From DASYML01 sp036399835 (GTDB lineage: Bacteria; Acidobacteriota; Blastocatellia; Pyrinomonadales; Pyrinomonadaceae): a stretch of DNA of 21,908 nt. The notes beneath the pieces are model-generated. The model was not told where the DNA came from. It made no database searches and saw nothing but the letters and a program-made list of their open reading frames with translations. The translations under genes were made by a program, and so were the position numbers. Location: NCBI GenBank assembly GCA_036399835.1, contig DASWMI010000184.1:1-21908 (forward strand), in the 5' to 3' direction. Positions 14,667-21,749 of the stretch are shown here, piece after piece. Every line of letters starts with the position of its first letter. The stretch's first letter is position 1.

Positions 14667-15188
14667 ATGAGACTAAAGAGCCTCGCGGCCTCGCTCGTAA
14701 CTATTGCCCTGCTCTTTTCGGCTCTCGCTGCGCAGGATGGGCAACCGGGCGAGATCGTCTCTGTCTACGACGCGGCAAAGGACCAGACAACTGTTAGAAT
14801 GCGCCCGGTGACGATTGCGCGGGGCGGGCAGACGGAGATTGATTGGAGCACGGTCTTAGCGCACACAGGGCGCTCGCCGCAGGCCGTTGGGTTCGCCTCA
14901 TTCCAGTTGATCGCCTTCTCGCGCGACGGCTGGCACTTTGCCGAAGGCGGGGAGCTGGTTTTGAGAGCGGACGGCGAGACCATTTCGCGGGGTCGCATCC
15001 GGCGAGAGATGTTCCGCGCATCCGATGGACTGTACGCCGAGAGCATGTTTATCATGCTTCCCTTTGAGACGTTCCGAAGGATTGGCGGGGCGCGAAAGAT
15101 TGACGGCCAGCTATCGGGCATCGGCTTTGAACTGACGGCAGAGCAAAGGGCGCGGCTTCGCGCTTTCGTCCTGCGAATGAGACCATGA
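14667..15188 (+). CDS. Secreted protein, paralogue of the one at 10750
   Basis: 173 residues with GGGAG nine bases before the ATG. Signal peptide: MRLKSLAASLVTIALLFSAL, cleavage near AAQD. The mature part shares the order VYDAAKDQTTVRM, WHFAEGGELVLRADGE, GLYAESMFIMLPFETFRRI, GFELTAEQRARLRAFVLRMR with the minus-strand gene at 10750. The common pattern (W.F....L...ADG, LR.F..RM.P) shows one family. The function is unknown; a compact beta/alpha secreted domain is likely. The pair flanks the mobile-element cluster in opposite orientation, and this copy is markedly more GC-rich than its partner, so the two copies probably arrived or diverged separately. Confidence 0.75.
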   Translation: MRLKSLAASLVTIALLFSALAAQDGQPGEIVSVYDAAKDQTTVRMRPVTIARGGQTEIDWSTVLAHTGRSPQAVGFASFQLIAFSRDGWHFAEGGELVLRADGETISRGRIRREMFRASDGLYAESMFIMLPFETFRRIGGARKIDGQLSGIGFELTAEQRARLRAFVLRMRP

Positions 15189-15289
15189 CTCATGCGGCCA
15201 TTTGGTGAGGGCAAGTCTCGCGGTCGCCTTTGGCTTGATTACACGTCAGGCATAGCACCTGAAAAACTTTGCGCGGGTATGATGCGGAG

Positions 15290-15496
15290 ATGATTGCGGA
15301 GTTGAAAAAGAAGACAGATGAAATAATAGACTCTCCGGCGAGTCGCGCGGGGCTTACCGAACAGATTGAGGCACGCGGGGCGGCTCTCTGGGACGCGGCT
15401 GTGTTCCGCGCACGCTGCGATGTGTGGTTTAAAGCTTATGAAGAGTTCACGGGGCATCCCTTTCAACTCCGTGACCGTCAGGGGCATCCGATATAA
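15290..15496 (+). CDS. Small hypothetical protein
   Basis: 68 residues from the ATG at 15290 (MIAELKKKTDEIIDSPASRA..., ending QLRDRQGHPI); a TTG at 15269 would add seven residues. No ribosome-binding site is clear for either. Helical, with a Trp/Phe-rich middle (FRARCDVWFKAYEEFTGHPF). No family recognised. It follows the secreted paralogue on the same strand after about 100 bases, and nothing links them functionally. Confidence 0.45.
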   Translation: MIAELKKKTDEIIDSPASRAGLTEQIEARGAALWDAAVFRARCDVWFKAYEEFTGHPFQLRDRQGHPI

Positions 15497-15841
15497 GCGA
15501 TCATGCGGAAAGCAGTTGAACGGTCTAAGCCTCTATCATTTGTGTGTTTAGCTTTTGATTATTTCCGGTTTCATGCGGCACAGGCCGTCATCTGAAAGTG
15601 CCTGCGTTGACACCTAAAGAGGCGAGAAAAGCCAGAATTGCAAGACGCTATAAAAAGAGCCTCAGAAATGAATGCAATCACCCTGCCTCTGCTCTGAAAA
15701 GATGCCACAGGCCCCGCTTTAATCCGCCAATTGGGGGATTATTGAAACTGCTCCAATTTCACCTAAGCCTTGCATTCTTTAGAAAAAGTGTGATAAGTCT
15801 TTAGGAGGTCTGCGATCCGCATCTCCCGAATTAGGAACATA
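15497..15841. other. 345-base stretch without a convincing gene
   Basis: Contains one 68-codon frame from GTG at 15598 to 15804 (MPALTPKEARKARIARRYKK...), whose basic first third looks protein-like but whose rest does not, so it may be a broken gene. A 20-base imperfect palindrome (AATCCGCCAATTGGGGGATT) lies at 15721-15740. The end carries the leader of the next gene. No GTTRRRY/RYYYAAC pair that would mark a second attC site was found here. Confidence 0.4.
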
Positions 15842-16903
15842 ATGAATTTAACTCAGCTCCTTGGGAAGGCCGCAGGCCATAATGCTCTTCTTACTTTATT
15901 CCATCTAGGTTTAGAGGAGATTCACCTCATCGTGCCCACCAACAACTCTTCTAACATTCAACAATTGAATGACCGAACTATAAAACTAGAAACCAAGCTC
16001 GATACCACCTACGAGATGGTTCAAAAGCTTGAAGGTAAAGTAGATGAGCTCAGAAAGGAGCTTGAAGCCGAAACCTCACTTGACAGGACTGTGACGTGGA
16101 AGCCGTTGTTATGGTTACTAGGTCTCATGGTAACGAGCACGTTGGTGGTGGCAGGTTTCCTGTATAAGGAAATGCTACCAGAAAAAATCGAGATCGGTAT
16201 CTCGAACAGCACGTCACTGGCAAAGAGCTTTGGCGGTTTCAATAAACACTTAGATGAACTCGACGGAGCTTTAAAAGAGATTCGTAATGAAGTGGCGGAA
16301 ATGCGCAATGACATAAGAGGGCTCGCGGACTCTAAGTTTATTTCAGCGGCTCTTAAGGATGCAGTTTCCGGGGACAAAGCTTCTTTGGCGAAGAGGCTGC
16401 CTGACGTGAAAAGGCTTACACACCAAATCGCCACTCTAAAGGTTCCGCTGCCGGACAGGGATTACAGAGAGATTTCCAAGCCATTAGCGCATCATTACAA
16501 CTCTTCAAAGCCGCCGCTTAAGCATCAATTATGGGAGGTGCTGGTTGAGCTTGCAAACGCCCGAAGTAGTACGGAGGCCATTACCCATCCCTTGTCTGAG
16601 ACAGAAATAGCGGAGGCGCGAGCGGCAGGAAAGTATGTTGAAAATGCTGATGTTGATCTTAGTGAGAAGACAAACTGGGAAGAGGTAATTTTCAAAAACT
16701 GCAAGATTAGAATAAGCAAACCAGAAAACAATCTGACCCTCAACCGGGTCCAGTTCATAGAGTGTAGATTCCAACTGGAAGTAGAGAGTGGGCCCAGTCA
16801 GAATTTGCTGAAGGCCATTCTTGAAAATAATGGTTCTCAAATCAGCGCGACAATCGCTCAGTACATGGTCCTGCCGCCCGTCTATCATAAGGAAAACCAG
16901 TAA
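15842..16903 (+). CDS. Coiled-coil membrane protein, integron cassette gene
   Basis: 353 residues; AGGA five bases before the ATG. Layout: N-terminal helix (MNLTQLLGKAAGHNALLTLF), coiled coil about 48-78 (LETKLDTTYEMVQKLEGKVD), one transmembrane helix about 87-108 (WKPLLWLLGLMVTSTLVVAG), second coiled coil about 135-160 (LDELDGALKEIRNEVAEMRN), a helical domain, and a C-terminal beta stretch. The beta stretch (VIFKNCKIRISKP, NRVQFIECRFQLE, about 285-315) resembles pentapeptide-repeat turns. No catalytic motif; function unknown. Its stop codon lies two bases before the attC site, exactly as in an integron gene cassette, so it is most likely cassette cargo. A membrane-tethered sensor or defence component is possible but speculative. 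Confidence 0.75.
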   Translation: MNLTQLLGKAAGHNALLTLFHLGLEEIHLIVPTNNSSNIQQLNDRTIKLETKLDTTYEMVQKLEGKVDELRKELEAETSLDRTVTWKPLLWLLGLMVTSTLVVAGFLYKEMLPEKIEIGISNSTSLAKSFGGFNKHLDELDGALKEIRNEVAEMRNDIRGLADSKFISAALKDAVSGDKASLAKRLPDVKRLTHQIATLKVPLPDRDYREISKPLAHHYNSSKPPLKHQLWEVLVELANARSSTEAITHPLSETEIAEARAAGKYVENADVDLSEKTNWEEVIFKNCKIRISKPENNLTLNRVQFIECRFQLEVESGPSQNLLKAILENNGSQISATIAQYMVLPPVYHKENQ

Positions 16904-16905
16904 CA

Positions 16906-17016
16906 ACCTAACCCCCGAATTAACCGGACGCGCCGCATGAAGCCTTCAACTAGCATCTAAGAAATCAAGCATGAAAGAATGGCTATCGGCGCGTCCGGTT
17001 GAATGAGTTGTTAGAT
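16906..17016 (+). other. Integron attC recombination site
   Basis: The left end ACCTAAC (16906-16912) fits RYYYAAC and the right end GTTAGAT (17010-17016) fits GTTRRRY; the two pair with one wobble. Inside, AACCGGACGCGCCG (16922-16935) is exactly reversed at 16987-17000, forming the conserved long imperfect hairpin, with a central variable part of about 51 bases. The 111-base length is typical. The site starts two bases after the stop of the 353-residue gene and points the usual way, so that gene is its cassette. No integrase gene and no second attC site were found in the window. Confidence 0.85.
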
Positions 17017-17042
17017 GGTATAAACCTTTAGTTTTTGAGATT

Positions 17043-17888
17043 CTATTTTGTAATTCCAAATGCTTCAGTTGCTTGTTTGAGCCGACTTTCATATTTCCCC
17101 CGAATATCATTCCTCCAGTTATCTCTCAAACTGAAATTCCGAACCCGTTTCCATGACACCCGACCTCGCTTTGGGAGCGGCTTCTTGTAAACCTTAAACT
17201 TAATTTCACCTTTCATTCTTGGGTCGGCATATACTACGAAATTCTCCTGCTCGCTGGTATAGGACTTAACATTTGCTTCATAATTAATTTGGAAACCTAA
17301 CGCTGAAAGACGCTCTTCGGCCTAAGCTAATTCATCATCATTGCGAGGGGCATCATGATAAATATTCTCATCAATTAATTCAGGTTTCTCATTCGGTGCG
17401 GTATTGTAAAGAGTCTCGGTCTTTCTCCGCTCTAATATGTGTGCCGCCTTTTCAGCCGCCTTCGCTTCCTCTTGCTCGTGAAACTGTTCGTACCAGTAGT
17501 CTCGCGCAAGGCTCATAGCAGCACCGAACACTGGGCACTGGTTTCTGTTATTGCCCCATCCCACAAGGTGGCGACGAAGTCCCTCAGGAATACTAAAACC
17601 ACTCGCGTAAGGTGAGGAGCTGCCGTCCCCGCAGAGAGGACAATATGCCCGATGTGAAAAATAAGCTCCCTCTTTTGGTGGGATTCGCTTCGCAAGGCTG
17701 ATGATTGTTTCAGCGGCGCTATGTTCCCCAATGTATGTCTCTTCGCGGGACTTACAGGAATGGAAGCTATGCAAAAGCTCTTTAACTTCCTTTGACATCA
17801 GGTCGATAATATTGTATCGAGCATGGTACAACTCATTTTGCAAACGCCTATTCTCTTCGTATAAGTCTACTATCTCAAAGTGTCTCAT
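17043..17888 (-). pseudogene. Zinc-finger/coiled-coil protein gene interrupted by in-frame TAG
   Basis: The frame from ATG at 17888 runs 188 codons to TAG at 17322-17324. It then continues in the same phase for 92 more codons without a stop (AEERLSALGFQINYEANVKS..., to NIRGKYESR-like basic end) until TAG at 17043. Residues 1-45 are a coiled coil (LYEENRRLQNELYHARYN). A CPLCG knuckle (about residue 83) is followed by His and NQCPVFG (about 118), a plausible zinc site. The middle is a charged helix. The post-TAG part is basic and shaped like a globular domain. Either a nonsense mutation has split a 280-residue gene, or TAG is read through. Family unknown. GGAGG lies 14 bases before the ATG. It starts just beyond the attC site, opposite to the cassette gene. 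Confidence 0.65.
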
Positions 17889-17996
17889 CTGGCGTATTAT
17901 CGCCTCCTCTCTAAAGAGACCTGTCTTTTACCTCTATTTAAAGCAAAACTCAATGAAAAGAGGCTCTGGTACTCCGCATAAGTAGTTCAGTATATG

Positions 17997-18026
17997 TTGA
18001 CAGAATATAAGCCGCAGGAAGATACT
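17997..18026 (+). promoter_or_regulatory. Promoter of the 18053 gene
   Basis: TTGACA (17997-18002) and GATACT (18021-18026), 18 bases apart. The -10 box ends 27 bases before the ATG, and the leader carries GGGAGG. Confidence 0.5.
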
Positions 18027-18052
18027 GGGCTTCAAGTAGGGAGGTATCAACC

Positions 18053-18484
18053 ATGCAGGCAGACCCTTTAACATTAGCGAGATTTATGGAGCCGTTGGAG
18101 CCTGTTGAGTTCAAGTCTATAGTAGATACATCACGGTTTAGCACTAAGTATCCGCCTGTCATATTAAACCAGCGTCTTCTTCCTCAAACGATGCCACTTA
18201 TCCAACCTGTAGCAACTCAGCTGTCGGTTAGTCCTGACTTTTGGGGGACCTTACTCAGGGAGTTGCGAATAGCCATTGAAGAGAAGTGGAAGACAGGTTC
18301 GCCAAATTCCTACGCCATCTTTAAGATCGGAGAGTTCTTATCTGCGTCGCCCCGTGTTGTGCCTTGGGTTAAGGATGTTGGGGTAATAGCTCAGATACTT
18401 GGAATGATAGGTGGATTGAACGACGTGGAAAAGGCAATAGATAGGCATCGGAGAGCTAAACCGTCCAAAACGAAAAAGGAATGA
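18053..18484 (+). CDS. Hypothetical protein
   Basis: 143 residues with a strong ribosome-binding site (GGGAGG, eight bases before ATG). The first 50 residues look structured but unfamiliar (EPVEFKSIVDTSRFSTKYPP). A helical middle (FWGTLLRELRIAIEEKWKTG) and a small apolar segment (WVKDVGVIAQILGMIGG) precede a very basic tail (DRHRRAKPSKTKKE). No family recognised. It is divergent from the TAG-interrupted gene and precedes the methyltransferase, which reads the other way. A role as a small regulator or as a companion of the methyltransferase is possible but not shown. Confidence 0.6.
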   Translation: MQADPLTLARFMEPLEPVEFKSIVDTSRFSTKYPPVILNQRLLPQTMPLIQPVATQLSVSPDFWGTLLRELRIAIEEKWKTGSPNSYAIFKIGEFLSASPRVVPWVKDVGVIAQILGMIGGLNDVEKAIDRHRRAKPSKTKKE

Positions 18485-18514
18485 CATAAAAAGTAAGACA
18501 GAGAGCATAGATAA

Positions 18515-18616
18515 ATGAGGCTTTATGTAAGGTACTCTGTCATAACATCTGATGTCTTATATAGAGTATGGTATGAGCTTGGATTGAAGCCGAAGTTCTG
18601 GTCTGTGGCTGCATGA
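18515..18616 (+). CDS. Possible 33-residue small protein
   Basis: ATG to TGA gives MRLYVRYSVITSDVLYRVWY..., hydrophobic and aromatic with a basic start. It fills the gap between the 18053 gene and the convergent methyltransferase stop. No ribosome-binding site is clear. May be a chance frame. Confidence 0.2.
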   Translation: MRLYVRYSVITSDVLYRVWYELGLKPKFWSVAA

Positions 18617-18617
18617 G

Positions 18618-20198
18618 TCAGAAGCCAAGTGTGTATTGCATGAGCTTTTTGCCCGCGTACTGCGCACTTCTGAAAGTTAGATTGACAGGCGGCAGCTTGG
18701 GCCGCCTGTTCAAAAAATGATCGTGCAATGTTATCAGTTGCAGTCGCGGGTAATGTTTCTTACCTATATTAATGAAGTCTGAGGATGCAACGGTTTCCAT
18801 CATTGGCGGTGTTGGATTGTTAATGCTCATAAACACTCCCATTGAGCATTGGAACTTCTGCATCGCTCCCATAAAGGCATCAATATCTTTCGAGGAAATA
18901 TGCTTGCCGCCTTTCACTTGGAATCCTATGCGGGCTGGCTCACTGTTCCTTTCAGCAAAAAGTCCTAAGCCGTCTATACCCTTATCCGGCCCTTTAGTTC
19001 CAAACGTAGTTGAGAACACATCGTATTCCATCAACCACCAATCCTGAAAAGCAAAAGCATTCTCTTGCCAGAGTTTTATTGCAGATGGTTCGTCTTTGGG
19101 AACGCCTAAAATCTCAAAGCTAGATAATTGGTTTTTGTACGTCTCAGTCATCCGACGCTTCATCAGCGATATTGCCACTGGAGAAATATCTATACCAATC
19201 CATCTACGGTGTAAGCCTTCGGCAGCATCTATGGTTGTCCCGCAACCACAAAAGGCATCTAACACCACATCTCCCTCATTGCTGCTCGCTTGAATGATGC
19301 GCTCCAAGAGGGCTTTAGGTTTTTGTGTAGGATAGCCGAGCCGCTCGGCAGCGGCGGCTGAAAGCGGCGGGATGTCAAGCCATATTGTTGATGCGGGCGT
19401 GCCTTCTTGCTCGTGTAGGTAACGTTTGAGATATGGTCTGCCCGTGCCAGACCATTCTAACCGTCCATCTTTATCTAACGCTTCCACTTTCTCGCGCACC
19501 ATACGCCAGCCCCATTCCGGCGTATAGCCTTTGTATTCATAGGCGAGATTCGGGCGTGGCCCCATTGAAGCTGTCCTAATAATTTCGTGCAACCGATAGC
19601 GCCCACGATTGTCGCTAAAGCGGTAAAAGTTCTTTACATATACAGGGTCATGTTCTAAGTATATCGGATTCCATGTGAAGCCCTTTCCCGCATAGAAAAG
19701 GATTGTGTCTTGAATGTGCGCCCACTTTCGGCTGTCGTTATGGCTACTTGTACGCTTCCAAATTATTTCATTGCGAAAGTTCTTTTCACCAAAGATGGCA
19801 TCGCAAATTGTTTTCAGATAGTGACTCATTGTGGAATCGCAGTGTAGATAGAAGCTGCCTGTTCTTTTCAGAACACGATGCAATTCGACAAGCCGTAGAG
19901 TCATCACCACAAGATAAGGGAAGGCTAGGGGCGCAACTATCCTATATGACTCAAGCAAAGTATAGAGATTATGGGTTTGAAGTGTTCTAAGCTCAGCAAG
20001 CGAATCTTGAATATTCTTATAACTCCAAGTGTCTTCAAATGCGATACGCTGTGTCTGAGAATCTTTCTCATCAAAGAAGATGTTGTAATCGCGCTTGGAA
20101 TTGAAAGGCGGGTCAATATAGATAAGGTCAACGGATTCAGCATCAACATATTTACGCAGAACATCAAGATTATCGCCGCAATAAAGAAGATTCTTCAT
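18618..20198 (-). CDS. DNA adenine/cytosine-N4 methyltransferase with C-terminal Mrr-like nuclease domain
   Basis: 526 residues; AAGGT eight bases before the ATG. Methylates DNA using SAM. The catalytic motif DPPF is at residues 29-32 and the SAM-binding FCGCGTT is at about 313, so the order is that of beta-class enzymes such as type III Mod. A target-recognition region lies between (GRYRLHEIIRTASMGPRP, GYTPEWGWRMVREKVEALDK) and LGYPTQKP precedes the SAM motif. The last 140 residues are different: KGPDKGIDG (about 404-412) and GFQVKGG (about 422-428) form the D...QxK core of Mrr-type restriction nucleases, followed by GVFMSINNPTPPM and RLQLITLHDHFL. So one chain may both modify and cut. No separate restriction subunit is in the window. 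Whether the nuclease is active is not known. Confidence 0.88.
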   Translation of the reverse strand: MKNLLYCGDNLDVLRKYVDAESVDLIYIDPPFNSKRDYNIFFDEKDSQTQRIAFEDTWSYKNIQDSLAELRTLQTHNLYTLLESYRIVAPLAFPYLVVMTLRLVELHRVLKRTGSFYLHCDSTMSHYLKTICDAIFGEKNFRNEIIWKRTSSHNDSRKWAHIQDTILFYAGKGFTWNPIYLEHDPVYVKNFYRFSDNRGRYRLHEIIRTASMGPRPNLAYEYKGYTPEWGWRMVREKVEALDKDGRLEWSGTGRPYLKRYLHEQEGTPASTIWLDIPPLSAAAAERLGYPTQKPKALLERIIQASSNEGDVVLDAFCGCGTTIDAAEGLHRRWIGIDISPVAISLMKRRMTETYKNQLSSFEILGVPKDEPSAIKLWQENAFAFQDWWLMEYDVFSTTFGTKGPDKGIDGLGLFAERNSEPARIGFQVKGGKHISSKDIDAFMGAMQKFQCSMGVFMSINNPTPPMMETVASSDFINIGKKHYPRLQLITLHDHFLNRRPKLPPVNLTFRSAQYAGKKLMQYTLGF

Positions 20199-20656
20199 GG
20201 GTGAGACCTTCCTGCTATGGTCGGGCGGGAAAACCAGAAGACACTAAGAGGAACGGATGATTAAATCCGCCTCTGTGTCTAAGGCTGAACTGAGTTATGC
20301 GCCGCATGTATCACAGGAAGGGAAGCGGGTCAAGCTTACGCCGAAATATCGTTCGCCGACCGTAGCCATGAATCGTTGGGCAAGGTGAAATTCCGGTGGG
20401 CAAGAGTGAATCGTTAGGCAAAGCCACGAGATTGACATACTCCATTGATGAGGAATATGCTTTAGCAGCGATAAAGAGCGTGCGATCATATACTGTGATG
20501 ACCGCCATGTGTTCCGATATTCCAGCAGGTCATGTTAATTGGCCTATGTCTAACCTTCGCGCCTCACATGACCATTGCAAAACCACTCACCAGGTTACGC
20601 GCAAAGCCGCGTAACTTTACAACCAGGACCAACTGTCTTCACAAAAGGAGCACACA
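20199..20656. other. 458-base gene-free stretch with repeats
   Basis: Holds an imperfect hairpin at 20239-20280 (AGACAC pairs with GTGTCT, AGAGG with CCTCT, CGGAT with ATCCG), lying upstream of the methyltransferase. A near-duplicate follows: GAATCGTTGGGCAAG at 20370 and GAATCGTTAGGCAAA at 20408, interleaved with TGGGCAAGGTGAA / TGGGCAAGAGTGAA. A 72-codon frame from GTG at 20396 to 20614 covers the second half but has no ribosome-binding site or protein-like composition, so I do not call it. The last bases are the leader of the next gene. Confidence 0.45.
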
Positions 20657-21157
20657 ATGAATCGAGTAATCCTCTCAGCAGCCATAGTGCTTGCACTTGG
20701 CGTCTTAGCGGTTTTTACGCCGCCTACCACACGAAACACTTCGGCTGCTACAACCAGCGTCTGTTTTGGACAAGCCTGGCCGTCAGGATACATCAGGACC
20801 AATTTCTACTTCAGTTACAACTGTGGGAATTATCCTCAGTATCCTAACACGTCGTTCCTTGAGTCCTACTATGACAAGCCGGGCGGCTCTGTCATGGGCG
20901 TTTGCAACGACAATTTCATTCCTACCAACTGGGTGCTGTTCGAAACTTATTGGAACTCTACTCAGTGTGGAGGAAGCCCTGCCAGCAAAAACATGGCAAA
21001 AATAAGGGCAGTTGCAGCCTCTGATACCTCACTCAGCATATGCGCGAATTCACCCATCCCTGCCGGGTGGCACTTCGTCAGTCAATATCAGTCGAGCTAC
21101 GGATGCGGAGGCTTAAATGCGCCTTACCATCTGATGTGGATTATCGCCCGCAACTAA
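20657..21157 (+). CDS. Secreted protein of three two-cysteine repeats
   Basis: 166 residues; AAAGGAG six bases before the ATG. Signal peptide about 1-31 (MNRVILSAAIVLALGVLAVF, cleavage near TSAA). The mature part is three related units of about 40 residues: SVCFGQAWPSGYIRTNFYFS..CGNY; GVCNDNFIPTNWVLFETYWN..CGGS; SICANSPIPAGWHFVSQYQS..CGGL. Each has a first Cys, a Pro-x-x-Trp/Tyr turn, an aromatic strand and a second Cys followed by Gly; the last ends LMWIIARN. Six cysteines suggest three intra-repeat disulfides in an exported, stable beta-rich protein. Similar short repeats occur in secreted proteins of soil bacteria; ligand unknown. It stands alone between convergent neighbours with a likely terminator downstream. 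Confidence 0.8.
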   Translation: MNRVILSAAIVLALGVLAVFTPPTTRNTSAATTSVCFGQAWPSGYIRTNFYFSYNCGNYPQYPNTSFLESYYDKPGGSVMGVCNDNFIPTNWVLFETYWNSTQCGGSPASKNMAKIRAVAASDTSLSICANSPIPAGWHFVSQYQSSYGCGGLNAPYHLMWIIARN

Positions 21158-21214
21158 CAAGCAGCCTACAAGAATGACTCATAATCTTTCCTTTCGTGGT
21201 TGGGTTGTGGGCGA

Positions 21215-21256
21215 CGGGCGCGGCTGGCCTTGAAACTAACCGCGCCCGCTTCTCTT
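21215..21256 (+). terminator. Terminator after the cysteine-repeat gene
   Basis: CGGGCGCGG (21215-21223) pairs with CCGCGCCCG (21240-21248), nine GC-rich pairs around a 16-base loop, followed by CTTCTCTT on the plus strand. It lies between convergent genes and may stop both. Confidence 0.55.
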
Positions 21257-21749
21257 ATGCTCTCCGTTTGAATTGATAAATCCGCGCTGTCGGGTGAATC
21301 GGTCTCAGGTTCAAAGCGGTCTGGACAGGCTTGCCGTTTCTTTGAATCTCTACGACGCGGCCTGTAATCCGGTAGTGCGCTTTGTGAAACTTATCGGTGC
21401 GGCAGGCGGGGTTGCATTCCACGAAGTAGTAGCATTCGTCGCAATCAAGGAGGAAACCCATGTACGAAAGCGGCTCAGGGCCTCGCTCATCAACGATGTT
21501 GACGTAATCGCCCTTTTGAATATCGTCAGTTTTGAGGGCAATAGCCATGTCGCCCTTGCATGTCTTCCACGCTCTGATGCCGCGCAGTCGGGTAGCGGTA
21601 AACGAGTCGTCATTCTCTGCACCCTGCGGGAGTGGAATAGGTACATCATCCAGCGCCGTTTCCGTCTCATCTACTCGCTTCCATTCCTTGAGGGTGATTA
21701 GCTCGCCTTGCTTCGGCTCTGCCTTCGGTGTGAGAGTTCGTTTAGCCAT
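21255..21749 (-). CDS. Hypothetical protein
   Basis: 164 residues. Starts MAKRTLTPKAEPKQGELITL and ends in a basic RIYQFKRRA. The middle has MAIALKTDDIQKGDYVNIVD (about residues 68-87), a GDxVxI turn of the kind seen in small beta-barrel domains. It then has a cysteine-rich stretch (LDCDECYYFVECNPACRTDK), four Cys in about 20 residues, which might bind metal. A helix-poor C-terminal (ITGRVVEIQRNGKPVQ) completes it. No family recognised; a repressor/peptidase S24-like end is suggested only by GDYV and lacks the catalytic Ser/Lys pair, so I do not propose it. The ATG overlaps the stop of an upstream gene by eight bases, giving an operon. Confidence 0.65.
   Translation of the reverse strand: MAKRTLTPKAEPKQGELITLKEWKRVDETETALDDVPIPLPQGAENDDSFTATRLRGIRAWKTCKGDMAIALKTDDIQKGDYVNIVDERGPEPLSYMGFLLDCDECYYFVECNPACRTDKFHKAHYRITGRVVEIQRNGKPVQTALNLRPIHPTARIYQFKRRA

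Noticed and set aside
15440..15520. GTTGAAC near 15513 as the end of a preceding attC site
   Set aside because: The matching left end would be TTTCAAC (wrong first base), there are no pairing inner arms, and it lies partly in a coding frame.
20408..20423. GTTAGGC as the right end of a second attC site
   Set aside because: No RYYYAAC end or internal inverted repeat is found within 150 bases upstream.
20396..20614. 72-codon frame from GTG upstream of the cysteine-repeat gene
   Set aside because: No ribosome-binding site, overlaps the repeats, and its sequence is not protein-like.
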